DNA from: an uncultured Psychrobacter sp.
GTDB taxonomy: Bacteria > Pseudomonadota > Gammaproteobacteria > Pseudomonadales > Moraxellaceae
DNA length: 64,000 bases
Reading direction: 5' to 3'
Assembly (NCBI RefSeq): GCF_947500265.1
Contig: NZ_CANMRN010000001.1
Span: forward strand, 248,001 to 312,000
In this document: piece after piece, positions 37,119-46,020 of the stretch
Position numbering within the stretch: position 1 is the first letter of the stretch
Layout: each line of letters starts with the position of its first letter
The notes under the pieces: model-generated
Databases searched by the model: none
Told to the model about the DNA's origin: nothing
What the model saw: only the letters and a program-made list of their open reading frames with translations
Position numbers and translations under genes: made by a program

Positions 37119-38396
37119 ATGGGGATTAAGACTCAGGCATGGACAGATAATAAAAATAGTCGTGCAACTGAAATAACATCTGGGCTAAACCGTCGGCAGT
37201 TTCTACGTCGAATCGGTGTGAGTGCAGGCACAGCAGTATTAGCGAGCCAAGGTATGTACCAAGCGCTTGCAGCCAGTCCTATCGATTCTGATCATAGTAC
37301 ACAGCTGACCAAGGATGATCTACCAACTTCGTTATTGGATAATCGCTCATTAGCACAAACGTCACAGGAATCGCTGACGCAGACAGGTTGTATCACGCCT
37401 ACGATTGAGACGCGACTTTTTGCCAGCTCCAACGTTGGTGGTAATGATGAGCGTAATCAGTTGGCATTAGATCGGGTGGCTTGTGCAGGGTTTAAAGTAG
37501 AAAATCCTGCTATTACCAATCGTCAATACTTACGCTTTGCGGGAACGGACTCACAGCGTGCTAGCGATTTTCAAAACCTTGCCACTGGAGCAATAGCCGC
37601 GCCAAAGCTGCTGCTAGGTGTGCGCGGCGGTTACGGTGCCATGCGCATATTGCCTATGGTGGACTGGTCGACACTAGGACGGATTATGAAGGAGCGTGGC
37701 ACGATACTCGCAGGCTTTAGCGATGTGACAGCTATCCAATGTGCGCTATTGGCAAAAGGGTCAATGAGCTCGCTTGCCGCACCGATGCTCTATAGTGAAT
37801 TTGGCAAGACCAAACCTGACGAGGTCAGCTGTCAGCAGTTTGTTGAAGTGCTGACCAATCCCAATCTAACTATCAGCATACAAGATGCTTCGTTAACCAG
37901 TCAGCAGCTACCTGCCATACTGACAAAGGGTGAGCCAAAACTGTTAACTGGTACGATTTGGGGTGGTAATTTAAGTGTCGTATCAGCGCTGGCAGGTAGT
38001 GAGTATTTACCGCGTATCGATGGCGGTATTGTGTTTTTAGAAGATGTCGGCGAGCAGGCGTATCGTATTGAGCGCATGTTATATGACTTATATCTCGCAG
38101 GCGTCTTTAAAAATCAGCAAGCGATTGTATTTGGAGCATTGTCTGGTACGGGCGAGGACAGCTATGACAAACGTTATGATGTCGCCACAGTCATTCGTCA
38201 GCTGCATGAATTGACAGGATTGCCGGTATATAGTGGTATGCCTTTTGGTCATATCGGCAAAAAATACAGTTTTCCGCTAGGAGTAACTTGCCAGATGAGT
38301 CCTGATGTAAATGGCGGCTATCAGTTGGCATTTACCGATTATCCAACGATCAAGGCTGATGCTATCCACGCAGAAGGGTTGTGGCAGACTGCTTAA
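37119..38396 (+). CDS. ldcA: LD-carboxypeptidase (S66 family), Tat-exported
   Basis: A 425-residue serine peptidase of the LdcA/MccF family, which trims the terminal D-Ala from tetrapeptides during murein recycling. The N-terminus carries a twin-arginine signal: NRRQFLRR at residues 24-31, then a hydrophobic stretch to the Ala-rich cleavage zone near residue 52. The domain shows RGGYGAMRILP, nucleophile Ser in AGFSDVTAIQ, GTIWGGNLSVVSALAG with FLEDVGEQAYRIERML, and the His in GHIGKKYSFPLG. Most LdcA proteins are cytoplasmic; a Tat signal implies action in the periplasm. Convergent with the AraC gene. Confidence 0.88.
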   Translation: MGIKTQAWTDNKNSRATEITSGLNRRQFLRRIGVSAGTAVLASQGMYQALAASPIDSDHSTQLTKDDLPTSLLDNRSLAQTSQESLTQTGCITPTIETRLFASSNVGGNDERNQLALDRVACAGFKVENPAITNRQYLRFAGTDSQRASDFQNLATGAIAAPKLLLGVRGGYGAMRILPMVDWSTLGRIMKERGTILAGFSDVTAIQCALLAKGSMSSLAAPMLYSEFGKTKPDEVSCQQFVEVLTNPNLTISIQDASLTSQQLPAILTKGEPKLLTGTIWGGNLSVVSALAGSEYLPRIDGGIVFLEDVGEQAYRIERMLYDLYLAGVFKNQQAIVFGALSGTGEDSYDKRYDVATVIRQLHELTGLPVYSGMPFGHIGKKYSFPLGVTCQMSPDVNGGYQLAFTDYPTIKADAIHAEGLWQTA

Positions 38397-38450
38397 TTGC
38401 TAAGCAATAGTTTTTAAATACTAATCTCTAACTATTATTCACTGCCATGA

Positions 38451-39473
38451 CTAAATAGCTAACCGTGAAAATTTATCCTGATACTCTTTCGGTGTTAGTT
38501 CAGTCGCACGTTTGAACAAACGCGTGAATGAAGAAATATCATCATAGCCAACTTGCTCGGCAAGCGATTTAATCGTTACATCTCCCAATTCTAGCAGGCG
38601 CTTTGCTTGCTCAATTCTAACGGCTTGAATATACTCAATCGGCCGCATCGCTACAGAGGACTGAAAGCGTCTGTTTAATGTACGTGGCGTGATATTGACC
38701 ATGGCAGCCAATCCGCTCACCTGGATTGTCTGATAAAAGTTTTCCTCAATGAACTCTTGTACTTGCTTTACCAGTTGGTCTGAATGTGGTTTGTGCAGGG
38801 TCACGTTGGTATAGCTATTCTGACTGCCTCTTTTGCTATCGATGATTTGGGTTTTTGCCACTTGCGTAGAGATCTCACGTCCGCAGTAGCGCTCAATCAA
38901 TAATAGCCCTAAATCATAAAAGGCGCTGCCGCCAGCTGCACAAAATATATTGCCCGACTGGTTTGTTGACTCGCTTCTTGAATGGGTCACAAACTGATTT
39001 TCTTGTAAGTCCACCAATGGAAAATCTGCCTTAAACTTATTGGCATAGCCCCAGTGTGTGGTGGCTATCTTATGATCTAACAATCCTGCCTTTGCCAAAA
39101 AAAATGCTCCGCTACAATTGCTTGCTATATCAGCCTTGGTATTCGCAAGCCGTACTAAATGTGGCAGCAGCTCACTATTTCGCGTCAATACCTTATCAAT
39201 AGAGTCGCCAATGGTTGGCACAAGCAATAAATCGCACTCTGTCACGTCTCGAATATCACAGTGGGCTTGCATGATTAACCGATTGCTACACCTGATATCG
39301 CCACCACCTAAGCTTGCAATCTGTACATTAAATCGTGGCTCTACAGACTCATTCGAGAAGCGCTGCCAGCTGACCCCCGTGAATGAAAACAAGTCCAATG
39401 CGCCAGAGAGTACACTACCGAGCACACCATCGAAGCCAAGAATAATCATTTTAAAAGGTTTGAAATAGGGCAT
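38451..39473 (-). CDS. GlxA-type AraC regulator (DJ-1/PfpI domain + HTH)
   Basis: A 340-residue transcription factor. Residues 8-200 form a class I amidotransferase-like (DJ-1/PfpI) sensing domain, with a Cys-containing elbow at SNCSGAFFLAKAGLLD and THWGYANKF. Residues 235-335 are a double helix-turn-helix AraC domain (SGLAAMVNITPRTLNRRFQ, IKSLAEQVGYDDISSFTRLFKR, TPKEYQDKF). Relatives activate catabolic operons in response to small molecules. It is divergent from the acyl-CoA dehydrogenase gene at 39655, 181 bp away, and is therefore its probable regulator. Confidence 0.88.
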   Translation of the reverse strand: MPYFKPFKMIILGFDGVLGSVLSGALDLFSFTGVSWQRFSNESVEPRFNVQIASLGGGDIRCSNRLIMQAHCDIRDVTECDLLLVPTIGDSIDKVLTRNSELLPHLVRLANTKADIASNCSGAFFLAKAGLLDHKIATTHWGYANKFKADFPLVDLQENQFVTHSRSESTNQSGNIFCAAGGSAFYDLGLLLIERYCGREISTQVAKTQIIDSKRGSQNSYTNVTLHKPHSDQLVKQVQEFIEENFYQTIQVSGLAAMVNITPRTLNRRFQSSVAMRPIEYIQAVRIEQAKRLLELGDVTIKSLAEQVGYDDISSFTRLFKRATELTPKEYQDKFSRLAI

Positions 39474-39560
39474 AAGTCACTCGTTTCCTTTGTTGTGCTT
39501 ACCAAAATAGCCATTATTTGGTTGATTTTAACCAGTTAGATACTCTGTCTATGTCTTATT

Positions 39561-39586
39561 TGACCATAATTATGTCATAAATGACA
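39561..39586. promoter_or_regulatory. Palindromic sites in the araC/acyl-CoA dehydrogenase control region
   Basis: TGAC-N9-GTCA (39561-39577) overlaps the palindrome TGTCATAAATGACA (39573-39586), giving three alternating TGAC/GTCA half-sites. The interrupted dyad TGGTT/AACCA lies nearby at about 39519-39534. Possible operator of the AraC regulator or another factor. Confidence 0.4.
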
Positions 39587-39654
39587 ATACGGACAAGTAT
39601 CAAATTAGACTAATATCAATTGATAACCACATTTAATCAGTTAATGAGAATACT

Positions 39655-41460
39655 ATGGCCGCAGATACCCTCCTAAACGATTTTGAATTACCTTTCCAAT
39701 TATATGATGTGCTAGGCACAGAATCACTCACCGAGCACGCAAAGTTCTCAGAACATAGCCGTGAGACATTTGATGCTGTGTTAGAGACAGCAAATAAGAT
39801 TGCGACAGATTTATTTTTACCTCATAACCATATCGCAGATAAGAACGAGCCGCAGTTCGATGGCAAAAAAGTCAGCATGATAAACGATGTGAAAGTCGCT
39901 TTTGATGCGTTCCGAGAGTCTGGCTTTATCGCCGGTCGTTATAGTTTCGAAGACGGCGGCATGCAGTTACCTGAGACGGTTATGACTGCTGTGGCAGGCT
40001 ACTTTATGGCAGCCAATCCATCAACGACTGCCTATCCATTTCTGACCACTGCGGCAATCAACGTTATCTCGCATTTTGCTAGCAATGATATCAAAGCAGC
40101 CTTTATGCCGCGCATGCTGACAGGTGAGTTCACCGGCACCATGGCACTGACTGAGCCACATGCAGGTTCATCGCTTGCCGATATCAAAACCGTCGCGGTA
40201 AAACAAGACGATGGCTCGTACCGCGTCAAGGGCAGCAAGATTTATATCTCAGCAGGTGATCACGAGCTGTCTGATAATATCGTGCATTTGGTATTGGCCA
40301 AAGTACCAGGCGGTCCAGGCGGCGTAAAAGGCATCTCTTTATTTGCTGTGCCTAAGTATCGCTTGAACGATGATTTGTCTGTTGGCGAGCGTAACGATGT
40401 ACATCTGACTGGACTGATTCATAAGCTTGGTTATAGAGGTGCGACTTCTACGGCATTGAGCTTCGGTGATGAAGGCGATTGTCATGGCTATTTGATCGGC
40501 GAAGAGCATTTTGGCTTGCGCTATATGTTCAAGATGATGAATGAAGCACGTATCGCTGTCGGTTTTGGCGCTTCTATGATTGGTTATCGCGGCTATCAGT
40601 ATTCGCTAGATTATGCCAAAGACCGTACACAAGGTCGCATTGCGCCAAACAATAAGCCTGAAGATGATGCAACGGCCATTATTCAGCATGGTGACGTAAA
40701 GCGCATGCTATTGGCACAAAAAGCCTATTCTGAAGGTGGCATCTCATTGTGCTTATATGGCTCAAACCTAATTGACCGTATCAATACCTGTGAAGACGAA
40801 ACGCTAAAAAATGAGCTAACAGAGTTGTTGGATTTGCTAACGCCAGTGCTAAAAGCATGGCCATCTGAATATGGGCCAAAAGCCAATGATTTGGGTATTC
40901 AAGTATTGGGCGGCGCAGGCTATACGCGTGAATATCAAGCTGAGCAATTTTGGCGTGACAATCGTCTAAATCCTATTCATGAAGGCACAAACGGTGTGCA
41001 GGCGCTAGATTTGTCATTCCGCAAGTTATGGCAAAAAGGTGGGTTAGGCATCCAAATCCTAAAACGTGAAATCGCAAAAGATTTAGAAAGCATCACTACG
41101 CCTGAAAGCGCGCAACTTGCAGGCAAGCTGATGCCTTATATGGGTCAGTTGCATGAAGTGCTCGTGCATTTGGGCAAAGTGTTGCAGTCAGAAGAAGCAC
41201 TGACATTGACTGGTAATGCTCAAGCACTGATGAATATTTTTGCCTCAATTGTACTGAGCTGGATTTGGATTCGCCAAGCCAGTAAAGCTGAGCAGCTACT
41301 AAGTACGACGCAAGATATCGAGCAGCAGAACTTTTATAAAGGCAAGATACAAGCGGCCAAATACTTCATCGATTGGGAACTACCATTAGTTAAACGCGAC
41401 ATCGAATTATTAACCAACACCAACTCGGTTTGCACTGATATGCAAGCGGACTGGTTCTAA
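39655..41460 (+). CDS. Acyl-CoA dehydrogenase, DmdC-like long form
   Basis: A 601-residue FAD enzyme. The long form has an extra C-terminal domain (about 470-600) seen in the 3-methylmercaptopropionyl-CoA dehydrogenase (DmdC) and related groups. Signatures are the FAD-binding MALTEPHAGSSLADIKT, GSKIYISAGDH, EARIAVGFGAS, and the catalytic-Glu region NPIHEGTNGVQALDL. It introduces an alpha,beta double bond into an acyl-CoA and passes electrons to ETF. The substrate is unknown. It heads an operon with an MDR reductase (22 bp gap) and an SDR (3 bp gap), divergent from a GlxA-type regulator. Confidence 0.88.
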   Translation: MAADTLLNDFELPFQLYDVLGTESLTEHAKFSEHSRETFDAVLETANKIATDLFLPHNHIADKNEPQFDGKKVSMINDVKVAFDAFRESGFIAGRYSFEDGGMQLPETVMTAVAGYFMAANPSTTAYPFLTTAAINVISHFASNDIKAAFMPRMLTGEFTGTMALTEPHAGSSLADIKTVAVKQDDGSYRVKGSKIYISAGDHELSDNIVHLVLAKVPGGPGGVKGISLFAVPKYRLNDDLSVGERNDVHLTGLIHKLGYRGATSTALSFGDEGDCHGYLIGEEHFGLRYMFKMMNEARIAVGFGASMIGYRGYQYSLDYAKDRTQGRIAPNNKPEDDATAIIQHGDVKRMLLAQKAYSEGGISLCLYGSNLIDRINTCEDETLKNELTELLDLLTPVLKAWPSEYGPKANDLGIQVLGGAGYTREYQAEQFWRDNRLNPIHEGTNGVQALDLSFRKLWQKGGLGIQILKREIAKDLESITTPESAQLAGKLMPYMGQLHEVLVHLGKVLQSEEALTLTGNAQALMNIFASIVLSWIWIRQASKAEQLLSTTQDIEQQNFYKGKIQAAKYFIDWELPLVKRDIELLTNTNSVCTDMQADWF

Positions 41461-41482
41461 GGACAACTCTAAGGAAAGAGAT

Positions 41483-42490
41483 ATGACAACGATAAACAAA
41501 CAATGGCGCCTAAAAGCAAGACCAGTAGGCGAACCAAGCGCTGAAACTTGGGATTATACCGAGACAGAAATACCAACGATTACCGATGGTCAGCTACTGA
41601 TTAAGGTTGAATACATCTCTATCGATCCGGCGATGCGTGGTTGGCTGAACGATGCCAAATCTTATATCGCGCCAGTACAAATTGGTGAAGTGATGCGCGC
41701 CGGTACTGTGGGTGAAGTGATTGAAAGTAAAAATGAAAAATTTGCAGTAGGTGACTATGTCGCAGGTCACGACGGCGTACAGTCATATGCGGTCAGCGAT
41801 GGTACTGGTCTGCATAAAGTTGATCCGAGCCTAGCGCCGCTGTCTTATTACTTGGGTGTACTAGGTATGCCGGGGATGACAGGGTATTTCGGTCTCCTAA
41901 AGACGGGTCAGCCAAAAGCGGGTGAGACCGTGGTCGTCTCTGGCGCTGCTGGTGCGGTTGGTAGCTTGGTCGGTCAGATTGCCAAAATTAAAGGCTGCCG
42001 CGTCGTCGGTATCGCGGGCGGTGCTGAGAAATGCAAGTTCTTGGTCGATGAGCTTGGGTTTGATGCGACGATTGATTACAAAAACGAAGATGTGAAAAAA
42101 GCACTAAAGAAAACTTGCCCAGACGGCGTCGATGTGTACTTTGACAACGTAGGCGGTGATATCTTGAACGACGTGCTTACTCAGATTAATCTGCATGCGC
42201 GTATCGTTATTTGCGGGGCTATCAGCCAATATAACAACACCACGGCAGTAAAAGGCCCATCGAACTATCTATCACTGTTGGTCAATCGTGCTCGCATGGA
42301 AGGCATCGTGGTGTTCGATAATATCAAAGAATACCCAATCGCCATGAAAGAGATTGCTGGCTGGATTCAGTCAGGTGATATGAAAGTAAAAGACCATATC
42401 GTTGAAGGTATCGAGACGTTCCCTGATACTCTAATGATGCTCTTTAACGGTGAAAATTTCGGCAAACTAGTACTTAAGGTAGAGGGATAG
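41483..42490 (+). CDS. NADP-dependent MDR oxidoreductase (PTGR/CurA type)
   Basis: A 335-residue zinc-free medium-chain reductase of the leukotriene B4 12-hydroxydehydrogenase group, which reduces the double bond of enones. Typical are DPAMRGWLND, the substrate-side GMPGMTGYFGLL, the nucleotide motif SGAAGAVGSLVGQIAK (about 150) and FDNVGGDILNDVL. AAGGAAAGAG before the ATG. It is the second gene of the operon, 22 bp after the acyl-CoA dehydrogenase, and may saturate or recycle unsaturated intermediates. Confidence 0.9.
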   Translation: MTTINKQWRLKARPVGEPSAETWDYTETEIPTITDGQLLIKVEYISIDPAMRGWLNDAKSYIAPVQIGEVMRAGTVGEVIESKNEKFAVGDYVAGHDGVQSYAVSDGTGLHKVDPSLAPLSYYLGVLGMPGMTGYFGLLKTGQPKAGETVVVSGAAGAVGSLVGQIAKIKGCRVVGIAGGAEKCKFLVDELGFDATIDYKNEDVKKALKKTCPDGVDVYFDNVGGDILNDVLTQINLHARIVICGAISQYNNTTAVKGPSNYLSLLVNRARMEGIVVFDNIKEYPIAMKEIAGWIQSGDMKVKDHIVEGIETFPDTLMMLFNGENFGKLVLKVEG

Positions 42491-42493
42491 ATC

Positions 42494-43276
42494 ATGACAC
42501 TGAATACAAATGGAATTGCATCAGATGTAGCTGGCAAACGAATTTTGATCACGGGCGGTGCGTCAGGCATCGGTGCAGCAAGTGCATTATTGCTAGCCAG
42601 TCGCGGCGCAAAAGTCGTCATTGGTGATATGGCAGAAGAGATGGGTGAAGCAGTTGCCAAACAAGGTCAAGATGCTGGCAACAGTATCGTCTTTAAAAAA
42701 GTAGACGTGACCAGTGGTGATGAAGTGCGTGCGTTGTTTGATTTTGCAGTAGAAACGCTTGGTGGTCTAGATGTTGTGGTAAATAACGCTGGTATCGACC
42801 ACATGCCTTCACCAATGCACGAGCTAAGTGATGATGATTTTGATCGTAATATCGCAGTGAATTTAAAAGGCGTTTGGCACTGTATGCGTGCTGCAGTCAA
42901 TTGTATGCTGCCTAATGGCGGTGGTCATGTGATCAACGTCGCATCTATTGCAGGTTTGCGTTCAGCGCCTATGATATCAGCCTACAGTGCGGCTAAACAT
43001 GGGGTCATGGGTCTGACCAAATCTGCTGCCCATGAGTATGCCCGTGCCAATATCCGTTTTAATGCAGTATGCCCAAGCTTCATTGATACGCCAATGGTAC
43101 GCAACACCATGGCAACGATGGATGAGCGTACACAGCAAGCAACGATTAAGGCCAGTCCACTGCGCCGCCTAGGAAACGTCAGTGAAATCTCTAGTGCGAT
43201 TGCGTGGCTTGCCAGCGATGAAAGCAGCTTTATGAATGGTCATGCCTTCACCTTAGATGGTGGTATGCTAGCGTAA
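42494..43276 (+). CDS. SDR family oxidoreductase
   Basis: A 260-residue classical short-chain dehydrogenase with TGGASGIG (20-27), the acidic beta-2 end GDMAEE indicating NAD preference, NNAGID, catalytic Ser in VASIAGLRSAP and Tyr/Lys in YSAAKHG, and the C-terminal SFMNGHAFTLDGGMLA. It probably oxidises a 3-hydroxyacyl-CoA or similar alcohol. It starts 3 bp after the MDR gene, so translational coupling is likely. A 12-bp perfect hairpin 42 bp downstream may end the operon. Confidence 0.88.
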   Translation: MTLNTNGIASDVAGKRILITGGASGIGAASALLLASRGAKVVIGDMAEEMGEAVAKQGQDAGNSIVFKKVDVTSGDEVRALFDFAVETLGGLDVVVNNAGIDHMPSPMHELSDDDFDRNIAVNLKGVWHCMRAAVNCMLPNGGGHVINVASIAGLRSAPMISAYSAAKHGVMGLTKSAAHEYARANIRFNAVCPSFIDTPMVRNTMATMDERTQQATIKASPLRRLGNVSEISSAIAWLASDESSFMNGHAFTLDGGMLA

Positions 43277-43317
43277 CTGTGATCGTTGAGCGCTCTTTGT
43301 TTAGTTCATTAGTGCTC

Positions 43318-43349
43318 GATAATCGCTGTTAGTTATGACAGCGATTATC
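43318..43349 (+). repeat. Perfect 12-bp stem-loop after the SDR gene
   Basis: GATAATCGCTGT / ACAGCGATTATC with an 8-nt loop and no proper T run. It may stabilise the 3' end of the three-gene transcript or terminate it weakly. A short direct repeat TTTTAGATACA(C/T)G follows at about 43366-43391. Confidence 0.55.
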
Positions 43350-43450
43350 TGCGTTTAGTTATCTGATTTTAGATACACGTTTTAGATACATGAATTTAGC
43401 GCTCAAAAATTATCGAAAATATAAAGTTTATAAAAATATAAGGAACAACT

Positions 43451-44212
43451 ATGAAAGATTTATTTGATTTAACTGGTAAGGTTGCTCTAGTAACTGGTGC
43501 TAGCCGTGGTATTGGTGAGTCTATTGCCCGTCTATTGGCATCAAGAGGCGCACATGTGATTGTCTCAAGCCGAAAAATTGATGCGTGCCAAGCAGTCGCA
43601 GATAGCATCAAAGCTGATGGTCACAAGGCCAGTGCTTTCGCTTGTCATGTAGGAGACATGGAGCAAATTGACGCAATTTTTGAGCATATCAAAAGTGAAT
43701 TTGGTCAAATTGATATCTTAGTTAATAATGCAGCAGCCAACCCTTACTATGGCCATATCTTAGACACGGATTTAGCCGCCTTTGATAAAACGGTTGAAGT
43801 TAATATCCGCGGTTACTTCTTTATGTCGACGGCCGCTGGCAAAATGATGAAAGAGCAGGGTGGCGGTGTCATCTTGAATACCGCATCAGTCAATGGTTTA
43901 GTAGCAGGCGATAAGCAAGGCATCTACTCAATCACCAAAGCGGCAGTCATTAGCATGACCAAAGCCTTTGCTAAAGAATGTGGCCCACTTAATATCCGTG
44001 TTAATGCGCTATTGCCAGGTTTGACAGATACTAAGTTTGCCTCGGCTTTGACTACCAACGATAAAGTCTTAAAAATGGCGCTACACTCAATTCCTCTAGG
44101 ACGTGTGGCTGAGCCTGATGAAATGGCTGGTACCGTATTGTATCTAGTATCGGACGCTTCAAGCTATACCACAGGTGCGACTATCGTTGTCGACGGCGGT
44201 ATGTTAGCTTAA
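43451..44212 (+). CDS. SDR family oxidoreductase (DHRS4/FabG-like)
   Basis: A 253-residue short-chain dehydrogenase with TGASRGIG (15-22), SSRK after beta-2 suggesting NADP, the variant NNAAANPYYG motif, catalytic Ser in TASVNGLVAGD and YSITKAAV, and the end SYTTGATIVVDGGMLA. The NNAAANP sequence is common in the group close to human DHRS4 and to hydroxyacyl-CoA or carbonyl reductases. It is 174 bp after the previous SDR with its own RBS (AAGGA) and ends at a terminator, so it may be separately transcribed. Confidence 0.87.
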   Translation: MKDLFDLTGKVALVTGASRGIGESIARLLASRGAHVIVSSRKIDACQAVADSIKADGHKASAFACHVGDMEQIDAIFEHIKSEFGQIDILVNNAAANPYYGHILDTDLAAFDKTVEVNIRGYFFMSTAAGKMMKEQGGGVILNTASVNGLVAGDKQGIYSITKAAVISMTKAFAKECGPLNIRVNALLPGLTDTKFASALTTNDKVLKMALHSIPLGRVAEPDEMAGTVLYLVSDASSYTTGATIVVDGGMLA

Positions 44213-44254
44213 TTAGCAAAATACAGCATATAAGTTCAAGAACAATTTACTATG

Positions 44255-44291
44255 AAGAGCCGCATGAGATTCATTTTCATGCGGCTCTTTT
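44255..44291 (+). terminator. Rho-independent terminator after the second SDR
   Basis: AAGAGCCGCATGA / TCATGCGGCTCTT perfect 13-bp stem, 9-nt loop, then TT. Ends the 39.6-44.2 kb catabolic cluster. Confidence 0.9.
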
Positions 44292-44430
44292 GATTTGGTT
44301 TTTTAATGGAATGTTTAAGTAATCCTGGTTTTGCACTATCGAATAAATTGCTAATTTTAAATGAGCATCAGCTGTATAGTGGCATAATAAATATGCTAAT
44401 AGCTACTTGGAAAATATGATGGAGTCACGC

Positions 44431-45273
44431 ATGAATTCAGTTATCAACAATAAAATAAATATAATTTCTCAAAATAAAACATGGCTGTTTGTACCCGCGA
44501 CTCGCATCGATAGAGTAGCGAAAGCCTTTGCTAGTGGTGCAGATGCGGTTATTGTCGATTTAGAGGATGCCGTGGCGCCAGAAGATAAAGCATCCGCACG
44601 CGAAGCATTGCAACAATATCACGACAGTGCAGGTTATCAGCCGATTTGGCTACGTATTAATAAGGCAGGTAGCGAAGAATTTTTCAAAGACATAGTGCTC
44701 TGTCAGAAAACGCCTAATTTGGCTGGTGTGTTACTAGCTAAAGCCGAGCAAGTCGCCGATATAGAGAGCGTACATCAGCTTACCAATTTACCCGTGATTG
44801 CCTTGATTGAGAGTGCGATAGGATTGTATCAACTCGATAGTATGGCAAAAGCAGTCGGCTTGGCCGCGTTTAGTTATGGATTTTTAGATCTGTGCAACGA
44901 TTTGCAGGTGCAAGTAGGAACGCCTGCCGCAAATATCATCGCCAATCAAATCCGCTATCAACTAATCCTGACGTCAAAGGTGCACCAATTATCGCCGCCT
45001 ATCGATACCATTTATCTTCATTTCAATAGTGAAGTTGGACTGAGCGATCGAGTAAAGTTATGGTCACAAATGGGGATGTCAGGAATGCTGTGTATTCATC
45101 CAAAACAAGTGGCAGTCGTGCAACAAACATTACAACCGACAGATGAGACTTTGTTGTTTGCACAGCGTGTAGTCGAGGAGTATGAGCGCAGCGGGCAGGC
45201 AGTATTCAAAATAGATGGTGAGATGGTCGATGCACCAGTGATTGAGCGTAGTCGTCAACTGTTGGCAAAGTAG
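44431..45273 (+). CDS. HpcH/HpaI aldolase-lyase family protein (CitE-like)
   Basis: A 280-residue TIM-barrel protein related to the citrate lyase beta subunit. Start ATG 44431 is set by GGAG 6 nt upstream. Motifs are WLFVPATR, the metal/acid site VIVDLEDAVAPEDKA, PIWLRINKAG, and IALIESAIGLYQ with a metal-binding Glu. The C-terminal CIHPKQVAVVQQTL is typical. No CitD or CitF partner is present, so it is a stand-alone lyase or thioesterase acting on a CoA ester (malyl-, citramalyl- or methylmalyl-CoA in relatives). It may complete the neighbouring acyl-CoA pathway, though its promoter is separate. Confidence 0.85.
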   Translation: MNSVINNKINIISQNKTWLFVPATRIDRVAKAFASGADAVIVDLEDAVAPEDKASAREALQQYHDSAGYQPIWLRINKAGSEEFFKDIVLCQKTPNLAGVLLAKAEQVADIESVHQLTNLPVIALIESAIGLYQLDSMAKAVGLAAFSYGFLDLCNDLQVQVGTPAANIIANQIRYQLILTSKVHQLSPPIDTIYLHFNSEVGLSDRVKLWSQMGMSGMLCIHPKQVAVVQQTLQPTDETLLFAQRVVEEYERSGQAVFKIDGEMVDAPVIERSRQLLAK

Positions 45274-45458
45274 CAGTCCAATCCATGTTTAGTTAAATAT
45301 AAGCAGTCGGTTCAATATAATTTGGTTACTAGAAAGCCGAGTGAAAGTATTACAAGCAGTATACTAAGCGAGACTGACACCCTACCTAATTTATAGAGGA
45401 TTAACTATATAATGCTTTATCACAAACCATATCCATTCACATTCGATAAAAGCAAACT

Positions 45459-45869
45459 ATGATTTTCATTAATAATATCATTCTCAATGATAATGAGGTA
45501 GAGATTAGCGCTATACGAGCGCAAGGCGCAGGTGGCCAGAATGTCAACAAAGTATCTTCTGCCATCCACCTGCGTTTTGATATTAACAACTCAAGTCTGA
45601 GTGATGAGTACAAGCAGCGACTGCTAAATAGCAAAGATAGCCGAATAACCAAGGAAGGCGTGCTAATTATCAAGGCGCAGCAGTTTCGTACGCAAGAGCG
45701 CAATAAAATAGATGCGCTTGAGCGTTTGCAAAGTTTTATAACCAAAGCCACTTACGTTAATAAAGCCAGAAGGCCTACCAAGCCAAGCAGAAATGCCAAA
45801 CGTAAACGGGTGGATAAAAAAACCCAGCGCGGTAAGACAAAGGCTTTACGCGGTAAAGTAGATTTTTAG
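45459..45869 (+). CDS. arfB: Ribosome-rescue peptidyl-tRNA hydrolase ArfB (YaeJ)
   Basis: A 136-residue stand-alone release-factor-like protein that frees ribosomes stalled on non-stop mRNA. The catalytic GGQ is at 25-27 (RAQGAGGQNVNK). The C-terminal tail from residue 105 is strongly basic (RPTKPSRNAKRKRVDKKTQR), as needed to enter the empty mRNA channel. Length matches E. coli ArfB. The RBS is weak. It lies alone, convergent with the esterase gene, with a bidirectional terminator between. Confidence 0.95.
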   Translation: MIFINNIILNDNEVEISAIRAQGAGGQNVNKVSSAIHLRFDINNSSLSDEYKQRLLNSKDSRITKEGVLIIKAQQFRTQERNKIDALERLQSFITKATYVNKARRPTKPSRNAKRKRVDKKTQRGKTKALRGKVDF

Positions 45870-45965
45870 AAAGTTTGTGATAGTAGGTTTTGTCGTTGAG
45901 AATTTTTGTGGCAGAAAGTTTATAGAACAAAAATCGTAGTAGGTTATGGCAATTTTTGAATTTAG

Positions 45966-46003
45966 AATGGTATAGGCGATTAATTATCACCTATACCATT
46001 TTT
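45966..46003. terminator. Bidirectional terminator between arfB and the esterase
   Basis: AATGGTATAGG / CCTATACCATT perfect 11-bp stem plus inner GAT/ATC, followed by TTT on the plus strand. Confidence 0.85.
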
Positions 46004-46020
46004 CTAGATTAACAACTTAT

